A DNA stretch of 64,000 bases from Euborellia annulipes (taxonomy: Eukaryota; Arthropoda; Insecta; Dermaptera; Anisolabididae). The notes under the pieces are model-generated. The model did not search any database and was not told where the DNA came from. It was given only the letters and a program-made list of their open reading frames with translations. This document shows, one piece after another, positions 46,381 through 58,046 of this stretch. Position numbers and translations under genes: made by a program. The first letter of the stretch is position 1. Each line of letters starts with the position of its first letter. The DNA lies in assembly GCA_023213315.1 (NCBI GenBank), contig JAKCPI010001897.1:241596-305595 (forward strand), in the 5' to 3' direction.

Positions 46381-46999
46381 AGGGAGGGTTTAGAACAACA
46401 ACAACAACAAAAGAATAAAGAACTAGAGCTAGAACATAAATGTTGGTTGGTGTAAACGATATTCGTTTTCTAATTTACACCAAAAGAATAGAATAGAAAC
46501 GAGCAAGAACAAAGAACTAGAACAAGAACAAGAAGACAAGAACGCGATAAAATAAGCATTCGCTCGTTTGGTCGAAACCCACCCTTAATAATATAAAATT
46601 TGCCTTTTTGTTTTGTAAATAAATCTAATCCGTCGATACCTCCTAGCAAAATTGATGTGTGTGTATGTGTTGGTATTATAAAATATTGACTCACCAACTG
46701 CTTAGAAGGCCTGGACTGGAGGTAACTCAGCTCAGCTCTGATGTTGAATTGCACAGGAAAGAGACACGAATCTGAAAAAGAAAACCCATTAGAAACAATC
46801 TCTCTCTTATAAAAAAAAAAAAAAATAAAGATGTTTCTTTTAAAAAATGTATCCTTATTAAAAACTAAATAAAAAAATTATTTCATAGTCTCAAAGGATA
46901 GTAACCCGGAGAAGAGGGGGTGATAATGTTTAATTCATCCTTTGAAATCCCATCTCCCTAAAAAATAAATTAATTTAGAGTAATTAATTATCATAAACA

Positions 47000-47300
47000 A
47001 AATTCTAATTTATAAGATTCGAAAATAAAATTTGATATCTGGTTGGATTAAAAAACACATGCAAAGATTCCCAAAGAAAAGTGAAAAATTAGAGTCTGGA
47101 TGTCTTTGCATTTATCACTGTTCCCACGGGAATGGGGGATTATGATCTTGAAAATTGTTATAAAAGGCCATCCCCCACTAACTGGGCAGGATTCTTTCTC
47201 TTTCTTGCTCTCGTTAGTGACGGACAATCATCAAGACATCACATCTATTCTTTCTAAACACGACAACTCCTGGAGGCAGGCAACCCACAAGAGAATTGAA
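47000..47300 (+). repeat. LTR-like dispersed repeat, copy 1
   Basis: Matches 50365-50680 through AAAGATTCCCA, TGTTCCCACGGGAATGGGGG, GGATTCTTTCTCT and GGCAGGCAACCCACAA. TATAAAAGG at 47159-47167 could be a TATA box. An LTR with its primer-binding region is one reading. Confidence 0.5.
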
Positions 47301-48116
47301 AAGAGACAGTGTGTCAGTGAGTCAGTGTGCGGTGCGGCGACAGTACCGCTTCAGAGCCCGACGGTTCCCAAAGTGTTGTTGAATACATGAAGAGAATTAA
47401 AAAACTGATTAAAAAAGTTAAACTGAAAGGCCTTTCTTTGGATTCTAGAATATCTAACGATTTTCTCCTTAATATGAAGAGCTTAGGGGTTGAAAATTTA
47501 TTTTTTGAATAAGGGAATAAGGGAGATGGGGAGCATTTTTAAACATGTTTTGGGAATTGAAAATGAAAAAAAATTTAAAAACATAGTTTTATAGCATAAA
47601 TCTTTGTTCGTGGCCAATCCCGGGTAGGAGTGAGGGGATGTAGCTTTACCCCATAAGGATTATTATGGGAATCTAAAGATTACAGAGAAGAAAATTATTA
47701 AGCAAATATGTTTGCCTGAAATTTAGAAATATTTTGAAGCCGAAGTTGAGTGATGCGGCTAATAGAATGTGCTCGAGAGCGGAGGCTTGACTTTAGGCAA
47801 CCAAATCGTTGTCTTAAAAGTTGCTTTTTCCCTTCCATTAAAAAAAGATTATTTATTTTAAAAATATTGGTTTGATTGTCTAATCTCAAGGCTCCACTTT
47901 CGAGCAGATCAGGCACTTGCGACGCTCACCGTACTTACAAGGGGAGTGCATAGCCTTGATAACACCGATTTGAACGAAAATTTTTTTATGTGTAGTACTT
48001 GATGAAAAACGAATTCTGTTAAAGCCAGAGAACGCGCTTCTCAACGGTTCGTCTAAAAAAATGTTAAAGATTTTGCCTGCATGCCTTAAGCCGTTGCTAT
48101 CAATAACATTTACAAA

Positions 48117-48190
48117 TGTCGCGATGGCTAGATCGGTAGGGCGCTTTCTTTATAAACAAAAAATCCCGAGTTCGAATCTCTCTTTGGGCA
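48117..48190 (+). repeat. tRNA-like sequence in the left arm of the fold-back element
   Basis: GCGATGGCTAGATCGGTAGG resembles a D-arm with A box and CGAGTTCGAATCTCTC holds a B box. The acceptor stem does not pair, so it is tRNA-derived and not a tRNA gene. Its inverted partner is at 49092-49168. Confidence 0.6.
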
Positions 48191-48538
48191 ACTATTTTTT
48201 TTTTGTGTAATTTATTTATTTTTTTTTTTTGTTTCAGAATATTTTTTAATATTAATAAATAAATAAAAAGTTTTTTTTTTTTTTTTTAATTATTGGCATT
48301 TAATTTTCAACATGTTCCATATATTTAAAGAAAATTTGAATGCTTTCTGTCAAAAATATAATATAAGCAAATATTTAATATTAGGCCTATACTAGAAATA
48401 TATTACTATTAATTAGACACATAAATAAATTTATAATAATATTTATGTTTTAAACAGTTGGGTCGTTCATTTTCCGAACTTTAAACATGTTACGACAATA
48501 TTTTTTTATGTGTCCAATTAATAGTAATATATTTCTAG

Positions 48539-48897
48539 CAGTAGCGTAGCTAGGATTTCTGTTTGGGGGGCCCAAAATTTTTATTAACCCTCCCCCCCCT
48601 TCTCCAAGAAACTTCAAGTGGAGAAATTTTTTTTAGATAATATAATAATTATAAATAAAAAACAAATAAAAAAAATTTTTTTTTCTTGAAATAAAAAATA
48701 ATTTTAATACAAAATTCGTAAATATTAGAGATTTTTTCAATTATTTATAAGTTTTTTGTTAGTTTTTAGAATTTATGAGAGTTAATAAAATAATTATTTA
48801 AAAAAAAAAATCATTAGGGAAAAGAATAGGTATTTTTTTGTTTTGGAGAAGGCTTTGGGGGCCCGGCCCCCTGGCCCCCCCCCTGAATACGCCACTG
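48539..48897. mobile_element. hAT MITE with exact 8-bp duplication, nested in a fold-back element
   Basis: Left end CAGTAGCGTAGCTAGGATTT and right end, inverted, CAGTGGCGTATTCAGG share the CAGTRGCGTA terminus common in hAT-type MITEs. ATTTCTAG is present on both sides (48531-48538 and 48898-48905). Sub-terminal G/C runs and an A/T-rich core complete 359 bp. Confidence 0.88.
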
Positions 48898-49091
48898 ATT
48901 TCTAGTATAGGCCTAATATTAAATATTTGCTTATATTATATTTTTGACAGAAAGCATTCGAATTTTCTTTAAATATATGGAACATGTTGAAAATTAAATG
49001 CCAATAATTAAAAAAAAACTTTTTATTTATTTATTAATATTAAAAAATATTCTGAAACAAAAAAAAAAAAAATAAATTACAAAAAAAAAAA

Positions 49092-49168
49092 TAGTTGCCC
49101 AAGGAGAGATTCGAACTCAGGATTTTTTGTTTACAAAGAATGCGCCCTACCGATCTAGCCATCGCGAC
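49092..49168 (-). repeat. tRNA-like sequence in the right arm of the fold-back element
   Basis: Inverse of the left-arm copy with a few substitutions. Both A- and B-box-like blocks are preserved. Confidence 0.6.
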
Positions 49169-49372
49169 ATTTGTAAATGTTATTGATAGCAACGGCTTAA
49201 GGCATGCATGCAAAATCTTTAACATTTTTTTTTAGACGAACCGTTGAGAAGCGCGTTCTCTGGCTTTAACAGAATTCGTTTTTCATCAAGTACTACACAT
49301 AAAAAAATTTTCGTTCAAATCGGTGTTATCAAGGCTATGCACTCCCCTTGTTAGTATAATAATAATATAACA

Positions 49373-49518
49373 ATCTGGTGCGACTGGTCGCAGAGTACAC
49401 AACTTTATCCTATCTTCGGCATTTGAAAATTTTTCCCTCAAAATCTTGACATCGAATTTTTTAAATGAATTCAATCCATTCTCTCTTTATATAGAGTATA
49501 TAGGTAATGGAAAGTAAA
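49373..49518 (+). mobile_element. Family A, both ends but most of the body deleted
   Basis: TCTGGTGCGACTGGTCGCAG and ACTTTATCC (5') are followed directly by AAAATCTTGACATCGAATT and the 3' hairpin with GGTAATGGAAAGT. It begins 19 bases after the fold-back element. Confidence 0.7.
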
Positions 49519-49519
49519 A

Positions 49520-50360
49520 AGAGTTTGTTTTTATAGATACACAACTCTTTATGAACTCTTATTGTCAACTCTTTAAATTAACTATAAAAAAAAGATATTA
49601 TCTATTTTCTTAAATGAGTATCTTCAAATGTCTTCTCTGCATGTATAATAGTAATTTCATTTATTTTGAAAGGTTAATTATTCTATGTCTATTTTTATTT
49701 TACTATCATTTTATTTTTATCTTCGTAGCTAGCTCACGGGATCATACGTATTAAAATAAATTTTCTGTTTATTTACCAAGAAACCGACGTTCGTTCATTT
49801 TATGTGTATTTAGTTTCTTGTTAATGCGAACATAAGTTGGAAAAGGGCTTTATAGTAACTATTAAATAGCACGAAATATATAAACTTATTATTTTATAAT
49901 ACACATGAAAGGTTACTTCTTTTTTGGTTATTTTGGTTTTATACTTTTCTCTTATTTAATGCATACTTTTTCTTTATGTTTTTAATATTAATAAATAATA
50001 AAAACTTCCCTCCATCTTTGCTTTAATGGACCATCATTTCCTTTAAACATGATCTTCTCACAGAATTAGTGTAAATGAATAGGATAAAATATAAAAAATC
50101 CTCACAAGTTTTCATAAACCAAAATCAACATTTTTACTATCTCTAATCCCTCAGAGATAGGATGGGAAGTTCCCAACGATTTACTATAATTTATTTATTT
50201 AGATTTCAACGCCTTAGTACTTTTTAACGGTTCTGATTATTATCTACGAACTTAGGAAATTAATCTCCATAGATAGCTAAGAGAGGTTTATTGGAATTAT
50301 TAAAGAAGTTGTTGTGAAGCCAAAAGGGAGGAAAGAGAGAGAGATACAAAATTTGATATT
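49520..50360. other. No gene seen
   Basis: AT-rich sequence between the fold-back element and the LTR-like repeat. Confidence 0.55.
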
Positions 50361-50364
50361 TGAA

Positions 50365-50680
50365 AACCAAAACTCTATTTTTAAATACATTCGAAAGTCA
50401 AAATTTGATATTTGGCTAGAACAAGAAACAAAGATTCCCATAGAAAAGTGCAAATTTAGCGTTCGGAATCTTTACATGTGTATGTCTGTTCCCACGGGAC
50501 TGGGGGATTACTGTCTGGAAAAATCTCCCTGGCGAGGATTCTCTCTCTCGAACTCGTCAGTATCGGACCACTTTGTTTAAACATTTTTACAATAAACTTA
50601 TATTTTCAATCTTCACATTTATCATTTAAATCCCAACAGCTCCCTGAGAGAAGGCAACCCACAACAAAGTTAAAATCAAC
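50365..50680 (+). repeat. LTR-like dispersed repeat, copy 2
   Basis: Same blocks as copy 1, plus AATAAA at about 50591-50596 before the AAGGCAACCCACAAC end. A fragment of the end (CGACAACTCCTGGAAGAAGA) also occurs at 41973-41992. No gag or pol coding is present. Confidence 0.5.
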
Positions 50681-50689
50681 TACTGCGAT

Positions 50690-51725
50690 ACAGGAAAATT
50701 CTTTTAATAGCACAAGAACATCAAAATAATTCTGTTTATAATCATTAAGACGTTCTTGTCCTAAATAATGGACGTATTTATTTAATGAAAGATAGGCAAC
50801 CCAAATTACTACTAATTCTCTAATGGATTTTTTATTTATTTCTCTCGAGTTCTTCTAAAAACAAACCAACAATGTGCACTTTGGAAATTTCTAGAAATTT
50901 GTAATAGCTCTATTGAACTTAATTAAAAAGTCACTTTATAAGTTTGTCAGATTAAATCTATAAACATATTGATAATGAAAACAATTCAAATTCCTCAGGA
51001 TGAATGAGTCACAAGTTCGACCAAGTGAGGTAGACTAAAAATAAGATCTTTCAACAAGTTGGAAACCTTGACCGATTTTATTCTTAAAATTCATAACAAA
51101 TTTCTTGATGATATGACATGAAAAAACAAATCTATTAGAAGTATTTAAATTACAAGGAATGTTGGTTTTAAATATAATACGCTAAATATTATTTTATTTT
51201 TAGTTACTCTGCACAAACATTTGGAATCGTAATTTATTAAATTTTACTAGTAGGCATAATCTATTTTTACGAAAAAATAATTAACACGTAAAAGATTTAA
51301 ATAGTTACTAGCCGCACAGCCAGTCTTCGGGGGTATCTGAGTTCACCCTATAGGAATCTCAAAGACATTTCTTAATCCCGTGAAAATAAAGGCCTCGGGC
51401 CACTCGCTTTTCTTTTCCTGCAATCTTTAGAAGATCCTCTTTAAGTAGAATGGCCTAATAGATTTGAATTTCATTCCTAAACATTGCTTATGAGAGAAAA
51501 CGTAATTTCAACAAATAATAACAGAGGAGGTTATTTCGAACGAAAATAATTTTCTGGAAATCTTTATTAATAGTTTTAAAATTCCTACTGATTGTGGAGA
51601 AAACCAAGGGCTCAGACGGAATCAGCAAATTATATACCGGTATATAGGCTAGATATAGATATTATTGAAAATTTTTATAATTACACAAGTAGAGCCTATG
51701 TGTTTATTAAAGCTTTTGTGGTTTG
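50690..51725. other. No gene seen (1 kb)
   Basis: AT-rich, unique-looking, short frames only. Confidence 0.55.
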
Positions 51726-51730
51726 AAATA

Positions 51731-52069
51731 TTATTATTAGGAGAATTTTTAATTATAGACCACATTTTTGTATTAAATATTTATTAAAAATATATAAATA
51801 CTGTACAACGTTTCAACTGCTTATTCTGAAGCCGTTAACAAGCACTGTGCACTTGCTCCGACTCAAGTGAACTAGCCTCTTTATATACAGCGATACATAA
51901 AGAGGCAAGCAACGGACATGACAGTTAGTTCACTTGAGTCGGAGCAAGTGCATAGTGCTTGTTAACGGCTGCAGAATAAGCAGTTGAAACGTTGTACAGT
52001 ATTTATATAATTTTAATAAATATTTAATACAAAAATGTGGTCTATAATTAAAAATTCTCCTAATAATAA
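51731..52069. repeat. Long inverted repeat, arms about 155 bp
   Basis: Arms 51731-51885 and 51896-52069 share TTATTATTAGGAGAATTTTT, TGTACAACGTTTCAACTGC, CCGTTAACAAGCAC and GACTCAAGTGAAC. The right arm has about 20 extra bases near 51905. The GTTGAAACGTTG block and following TATTT recall the Penelope-like units, but no CTGANGA core is intact. Confidence 0.75.
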
Positions 52070-52669
52070 GTAGAGCCTACTTTATATCTTAGAAACTAAC
52101 AATAAAAATGTATATTTTTCATATTTGAAAAGTTAGGCTGGCCCTAAATGTAAATTTACCCTAAATTATTTTAAAATCTTACATTTTAAGTAAGTCTCTA
52201 TTAGAGTAGTTTTTTTTAACGATGCTTTTTTTTTGTTTTAGGTAAGTGCTCCTTTTGTGAACCATTTGATTAATACCTTACTGTAAGTATCTGAATTAAT
52301 AATATGTAAGGATAAAATAATCTTTTTAAAAGAAAATAACCTCACACGTCAGTTTTGTTTATTATTTTCCCAATTAACTAATAATTGGTACTTTATATAA
52401 AAGGGTGCCCGAGTCAAAACATAAATTCTTATTTAAACCTCAAAATATTTAGTGAGGTTTTCGAGGGTCAGTTTAATTTTTTGGAGATTGGATTCGACAT
52501 AGAAAGTAATCCCAGTTACGGACGGTTTTACAACTTTGAGGTTTAAATCAGAACTGGAGAATCTACAATTGGCCCTCAAAAATTTCAATTCATATAGAAA
52601 TTATTCTATACTGGTTTGAACCTCAAAAACCTCAAATGAGAGTTTCGAGGTTATTCCAGACAGCCTGGA

Positions 52670-52870
52670 ATATTGCAGTAATAATGAAGCAATTTTGCTA
52701 ATCTTTAACAATATTGGAGCAACATTGCGGCGATTTCGCTGCTCAATATTGAAGTGAAGCCATTACACCAATATTTCAGCATTATTGCAGTGGCAACATT
52801 GAAGAGTGAATATTGCGGCAATTTTGCAGTGGCAGCATTGAATAGTGAATATTGTAGCAATATTGCATCA
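52670..52870. repeat. Imperfect CAATATTGC tandem array
   Basis: About nine variants of GCAATATTGCAG / CAACATTG occur over 200 bases, many palindromic. No regular period. Confidence 0.6.
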
Positions 52871-52885
52871 AAAAAAGAGCATAAA

Positions 52886-53130
52886 AGGGTTTATATTGAC
52901 TGAACCCTAGGCATGAAGATGGTCGAATAGTCGACCTAAACGTCGCTTTGGGTTTGAATGCAATAAAAAAAAATAATCATAGCTGCTTGGCCTTTTATTT
53001 ACCCTGATACATATTGATTCAGCTATTCACCTAGCTTACATAAAAATTCTTTGAGCCTATCCAAATGGGATTTGTGGACCCGAGTATTTTTCCTGGAGTC
53101 TTCATAATAGGCTATATAGATTATCAACTA
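52886..53130 (+). repeat. Second copy of the 31.1-kb unit
   Basis: ATGAAGA, then the perfect 6-bp stem GGTCGA/TCGACC with loop ATAG, then TAAACGTCG and AATGCAATAAA. The rest matches 31200-31360. Here only one arm is present. Confidence 0.7.
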
Positions 53131-53249
53131 GGTAGAGCCTTGTTTAAAAAGGATGGAATTTTTTCAATAAATGCTCAAATAGACTGTTTATTAGCCAGTC
53201 AATATATCATTTAAGATAGTTTGCGAGATATGTTTGTGCTTAAGATTGG

Positions 53250-53340
53250 GGAAAATTGCACCCCCTGGAGTCGAACTAGGACCTCCACACATTCGCGGCG
53301 GGTGGACTACCCTTATCCTACTCCGCCGGCCCATAAATAG
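53250..53340 (-). mobile_element. tRNA-like SINE head, minus strand
   Basis: On the minus strand, GGCGGAGTAGGATAAGGGTA then GTCCTAGTTCGACTCCAGG give an A-box-like region and a B box. GC content is well above the flanks. No tail is obvious and there is no complete cloverleaf. Confidence 0.5.
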
Positions 53341-53344
53341 ATTA

Positions 53345-55190
53345 TTATTATTAAGATGCGAAATTCGAAAACTGCTCTACTAGGAATAGGTGATAAGGTA
53401 TAACAATATTCCAAATAGGAGTAGAAAAGAATTGCGCCTAGTTCGTGGTCACCATTCATATGTAAACACTTTAGTTCTAATACAGACATATGGCTTTATA
53501 TGAGAGTATTAAATATTCCCTTTATATTATAATTTTGAGTGTTTCTCTTTTACAAGCATTGACATGTATTATTTTAATAAAACATTCATTTCCTTTTAGA
53601 AAAGGGAATATCTTCACGATAGTACTAACGAGTGAAATACTTAATATTTGAATCAAATATGAAGAAATTTAAATGATTTCCATTATATTTGAATATCTAA
53701 CGAAGTTTAAAGAATAAGAGTGAGGGAAATTATCTCCGGCAGTTAACTTCTCTACAGGAAGCTTCGTAAAATGGAAGAGGATGGGTGGAGTGGGAGAGGG
53801 TATGCAAAATAATTCCGCCTCCCAGCTTCAGTTCCCCCATTGCTCTATTTAATGCTCATGTTCATCATTTCATCCTCTTTCCGCTTTTTCACACCCCTTT
53901 CCCCCACCCTTTTACCGGTATATGGTTGGGTATATTTTACACACGAAATACCATGAAACCATGTGGAAAGACCCTTCTACTAAAGAATCTATGAATATTA
54001 AAAAAAAAAGTTTCTCAATATTTTCCTTTGTTTATAGAATATTTTAAATTGACGTCATACAGTAGGTCATATATATGAATAACAAAATTATACGAATGAC
54101 TACTATATTTTTTTTAAATGTAAATTAAATCTAAAAAGTTGGTGCTGATTTTTAAATTTTTTCTAATAACTAAATTAATCATTTAATCATTTAATCTACA
54201 GCAAAATCAAATCGATTTGGGGTCAAAAAGATCCCAACAGTACAGCAGGGTTAATCAAGAGTCGTGGGAGCGACTCGTCGCCGAGCAAGTAAAAAGCAAA
54301 AGAAAGCAAAGAAACTCTTAATACTACCATTTAGTTGATATTCCAATAGATTCCAATGGCCCATTGCATTTGGATGGACGAGTCGTCCCTAGACTATATT
54401 ATCAAGAATGATTTTAAATCCTTAATAAAAGATAGGGACGTGAAAAAATTTTTTTGAGAAACTTTTCTCTTTCTGGGCGAATATCTCAAAAAGTTTTTAA
54501 GATATCGGAGCCAAATTTTTTTTTTTTTTTTATATTAAACTAGCATAAATAAGGATTATTTTGAGCAGAAATTCAAAAAAATAATGCGAGGCGCCCCTTT
54601 TTGCATCTCCGATGTTTTTGGCTGAGATAAAAATTTATAAGAATGCCAGGAGCCTATGGGAATCATACCTACACCTATTTTTTTTGACATTTATACAAAT
54701 AAGAAGCCATTTAAAATTTTTCTTTACAGCTCAAGCGATTGATCAACTCATTTTAACTTGAATTAATTTGCCGTGGCCATAACTAGTTTGATTGAAACCA
54801 TGTTATGGTCACCTCCCCACCCCCTGCGATCAACCACACCAGATTTTTTAAATTAACCAATGGCTACAGGGGGGACGTTCCACACAATTTGAATAAATTA
54901 TGTTAATTTAATAACTAAATTAAGAAATTTTGGGATTCGAAATGATATTCCAAGTCAAGTTAACCCAATGTATTCGCATTTATCACAAAAGATGGGTGCC
55001 ATAATCATTTGGAGATCATCTCACTGATAGCGAAGATGAAGCGTTTGTCCGTCTTGTTTATTTGAAAAGGGTAAAGAATCCAAGTGCTCGAAGTAATCAG
55101 TTGAAATGAAACACTCGAGTTCATTATCTCACTCCCTACTTGCATTGTTCGATTATTTTAAATATTCAATTATTTAACTTTTTTGGTTTT
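53345..55190. other. No gene seen (1.8 kb)
   Basis: AT-rich. The 69-codon frame near 53785 is proline/phenylalanine-rich and follows a C/T-rich stretch; no motif. A stray ACACCAGATTTTTT at 54837-54850 is a family A remnant. Confidence 0.5.
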
Positions 55191-55192
55191 TT

Positions 55193-55869
55193 ACTTTCTC
55201 TTACCTCTATATATATGTTAATATATATAGAGAGAGAAAGTATTGGATTCATGTCAAAAATTCGATGTCGAGATTTTGATGGATCTTTACGTTTTGAGGT
55301 CCCCTGAATCCAAAAAAGTGGTTTTCGCGATGGTCTGTCTGTGTGTCTGTGTGTGTGTCTGTGTGTGTGTCTGTGAACAAAATATCTCAAGAACGAAAAG
55401 AGATAGGAGGTTGAAATTTTATATTTAAGTTAGGCACCCCCATGGGACGTGACACGAAGCGTTTGAACAAAATCGACCAAAGAGTACTAGTACTTTACTG
55501 ATGCACTTTTTCAGTTTTTTTCGATTTTCTCTAAATTTGCTCCAACGATTTTTTTTAAAATTCAAAAATCAATTATTTTTTAGATTCTCTTTAAAATGTA
55601 TATTCTTATTTTGTGATTGAAATCTTCTGAAGACCACTTTACTCCTGTACTACATAGAAAAGATAGGAGAAATGGTTGCCATGGTAACAAAATATAAATA
55701 TTTTCCCATACTTGTAAATTTTACATCTTGAAAATCGAATGAACCGTAGGCCTACTGTCGGAAACTAAATACATGTCGACACAAAAAATCTGGTGTGACA
55801 AGCACAGTACACAACATTCGATTACCGAAGGTAAGAGAAAGTTGTGTGCTGTGCGCCAGTCACACCAGA
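55193..55869 (-). mobile_element. Family A element, complete
   Basis: This 677-bp copy has both ends intact. In element orientation it opens with TCTGGTGTGAC, whose inverse GTCACACCAGA closes the 81-base 5' hairpin, and finishes with the 3' TATA hairpin and GGTAAGAGAAAGT. Both flanks are T-runs on the plus strand. The microsatellite near 55338-55376 is TGTGTGTC repeats. It is the best reference copy for the family. Confidence 0.87.
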
Positions 55870-55879
55870 TTTTTTCATA

Positions 55880-57230
55880 TATAGTCTATATTTTCTTACT
55901 TCAACACAGAAGTTACATAATCTACACATTTAAACATTCATTTAGCATAAAAGAGTACAAAGAAGAGATAAGTGTTTATTATGACCATAATTGGTCTTTG
56001 GGATGCCCATTACTAGTGAGAATAGTGTGCCCATAACTAGTATTTTAGAATTTGTTTTTAGTTTTTATTTTATAAAAAAATTGTCTAGTAAAGATAATAA
56101 AAATTTGAAATATAGCATTTGTAGAGAGAAGGTTTATTTACCAAACAAAAAAAATTAGAATTATTTTCAAAGAATATTATAAGAATTACTGCATCACAAC
56201 TCAACACAGTTCCTTAAGGGTGACCATATCTAGTGATTTACCCTACATATCTATTTTGCATACAATCTAGTGTTTAATAAAACCTTAAATATTATACTGT
56301 ATTTTAAAAAAGATTTTCCTTGCGATGAATAATATATTTTTTCAGAGTTATTAAATATACAGTATGTAAAATATGGAAATCTTTAGTCAGGAATATATTT
56401 TTTCTTTTTGAATCAAATACCGTAAAAAGCCCAATTTATTGGAGGAAAAAAAAATACCTCAGGCTTTTGATTTGCCTTTTAAGATTTCCAATACTCAAAC
56501 ATGAGTTGGCAGTCGATTTTTTATAGGATTATATTTGAAAATGTTCCATTTAACACTTTTTGTTTCTGATATCTATATAACTGTCATCTCACCGAATAAG
56601 ATTTTTGTCCAAAATGAGTTAAGTGGCCTAAGAGAAGCAGGGAGGTATTTTATACAAATTCCACTTCCCAGACTTTTAAATTTTCAGTATTTTTAGAGTA
56701 TGATAACAATGATTAAAGAAAAACTCACTATCATATTGATGTTTTGTAACCATCAAATTATAAATTATATCTTTTAGAAAATCAAATTTTGGTTTGATTT
56801 CTTATTGAGAAAGTCGAGAAAAAAAGAGATTAAACTAAAGAAAAAATTCATTCAAGCTTGTCATTTTCTGCAAAGAACTAAATCTTTATTGACTTCACCA
56901 TCTCTATCTTACTCTCATCGCGCAAGAAAAAAGAAAAAATCCACCTATCAGAACTCGCAGATGGGAGCCAAAAGAGAGCTGTTTTCGTTCAATTCAAAAA
57001 AAAATCTCAATCATGAAATGACAAATTTTATCAAAGCTTCAAGTTTTGCCTTCTGGGAAGTATTATACGAGTAGACAAGCCAAATACTTCAAAACAGAAT
57101 TTCCAAAAACCCATTTTCAATAAATTGGTCCAGAACTCTTTTAAAGCAATTTATCAAAAAGACGATTAGTAAAATGGTCATTTGGGTTGAATTCGGTATT
57201 TAGAAGAATTTAGAATGCATTCCAATTTTT
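55880..57230. other. No gene seen (1.35 kb)
   Basis: AT-rich. A lysine-rich 89-codon frame at 56805-57074 has no recognisable domain. Confidence 0.5.
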
Positions 57231-57232
57231 AC

Positions 57233-57262
57233 TTTCTCTTACCCTATATATGAAATATATAG
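57233..57262 (-). mobile_element. Family A 3' hairpin only, minus strand
   Basis: ACTTTCTCTTACCCTATATA followed by GAAATATATAG is the terminal hairpin alone. A similar solo plus-strand hairpin is at 37704-37742. Confidence 0.6.
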
Positions 57263-57827
57263 ACATCTGACCGACCATAGAACGTGCTATTCAAGAAATA
57301 TTAAGAAGACATTTTCGAATATTTAGCATAATTTGTCCATTTATTACAATTTTGTTTTGCGTTTGGATTTTTTTTTTTTTCAATTATTTTGTCTATAATA
57401 AATTTTTTTTTTTTCGTTATCAGATATTTTGGAATAAAAAGAAAACTACCAAAGATAGATATAGACAACCTTATATCAGCTGAAAGATAATTGAATTTCA
57501 CGTCCCATGGCATAAAAAAGTAGCATGTTCCATTTGAAAAAATGAAGTTATCCATGATTGATATTTTCCAAATTGGCATGGCCATATCTCCCAACATAAA
57601 AATAGTTCCGGGTTCCCCATCTGGACTACATTAGTACATTTCATGTTTAGTAACCTCACAAAAGAACAGTTCTCTAAGTTTTATGGTTCGCGAGATATTC
57701 AATTTTTTCCAGACAGCAGTTTTTTCACTAAAGCCCGATTTGCGGCTAAACGGTTTGGTTGGGAATACATTGCATGACATAAACTCATACTAAAATTGGA
57801 CGTAGAATCCAAATATGCAATAATATA

Positions 57828-57880
57828 CAGGGCGTTCCATTTAAAAAAACATAGCTTTGATATGGACCACCCTGTATATG
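57828..57880. repeat. Small inverted repeat with ATACAGGG..CCA ends
   Basis: ATACAGGGCGTTCCA and its imperfect inverse TGGACCACCCTGTAT are 55 bp apart outer-to-outer. The same kind of end recurs at 57998-58013 (GGCCCACCCGGTAT). Such ends are common in arthropod MITEs; the family is not identified. Confidence 0.5.
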
Positions 57881-58009
57881 AGGTGCAATTGGAACGAAAA
57901 TATTTTTAATTTGTAGCCCGAAAGGCCCCACATTATGTGCGATCAACAAATTTTAAAAATGTCCGTTAATAAAACCACAATCTTCCGTCCACGCACTATT
58001 GGCCCACCC

Positions 58010-58012
<3 letters not shown>

Positions 58013-58042
<30 letters not shown>
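58013..58042 (+). repeat. (TA)n microsatellite
   Basis: About fifteen TA units at the right edge of a MITE-like sequence. Other TA runs are at 62666-62701 and 61834-61852. Confidence 0.85.

Positions 58043-58046
<4 letters not shown>

Larger units (their letters stand above)
47934..49354. mobile_element. 1.4-kb fold-back element with TA flanks, nearly identical arms
   Basis: Arms 47934-about 48427 and about 48503-49354 (after removing the nested hAT MITE) are nearly identical and inverted over some 490 bases, with a loop of about 75 bases. The ends CTTACAAGGGGAGTGCATAG and its inverse (CTAACAAGG...) are flanked by TA, as for Tc1/mariner-superfamily elements. Each arm has a tRNA-like segment. 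There is no transposase. The very high arm identity suggests a recent origin or gene conversion. Confidence 0.82.

Noticed and set aside
48117..48190. Functional tRNA gene
   Set aside because: A- and B-box-like blocks exist but the acceptor stem does not pair and the T-stem is weak.
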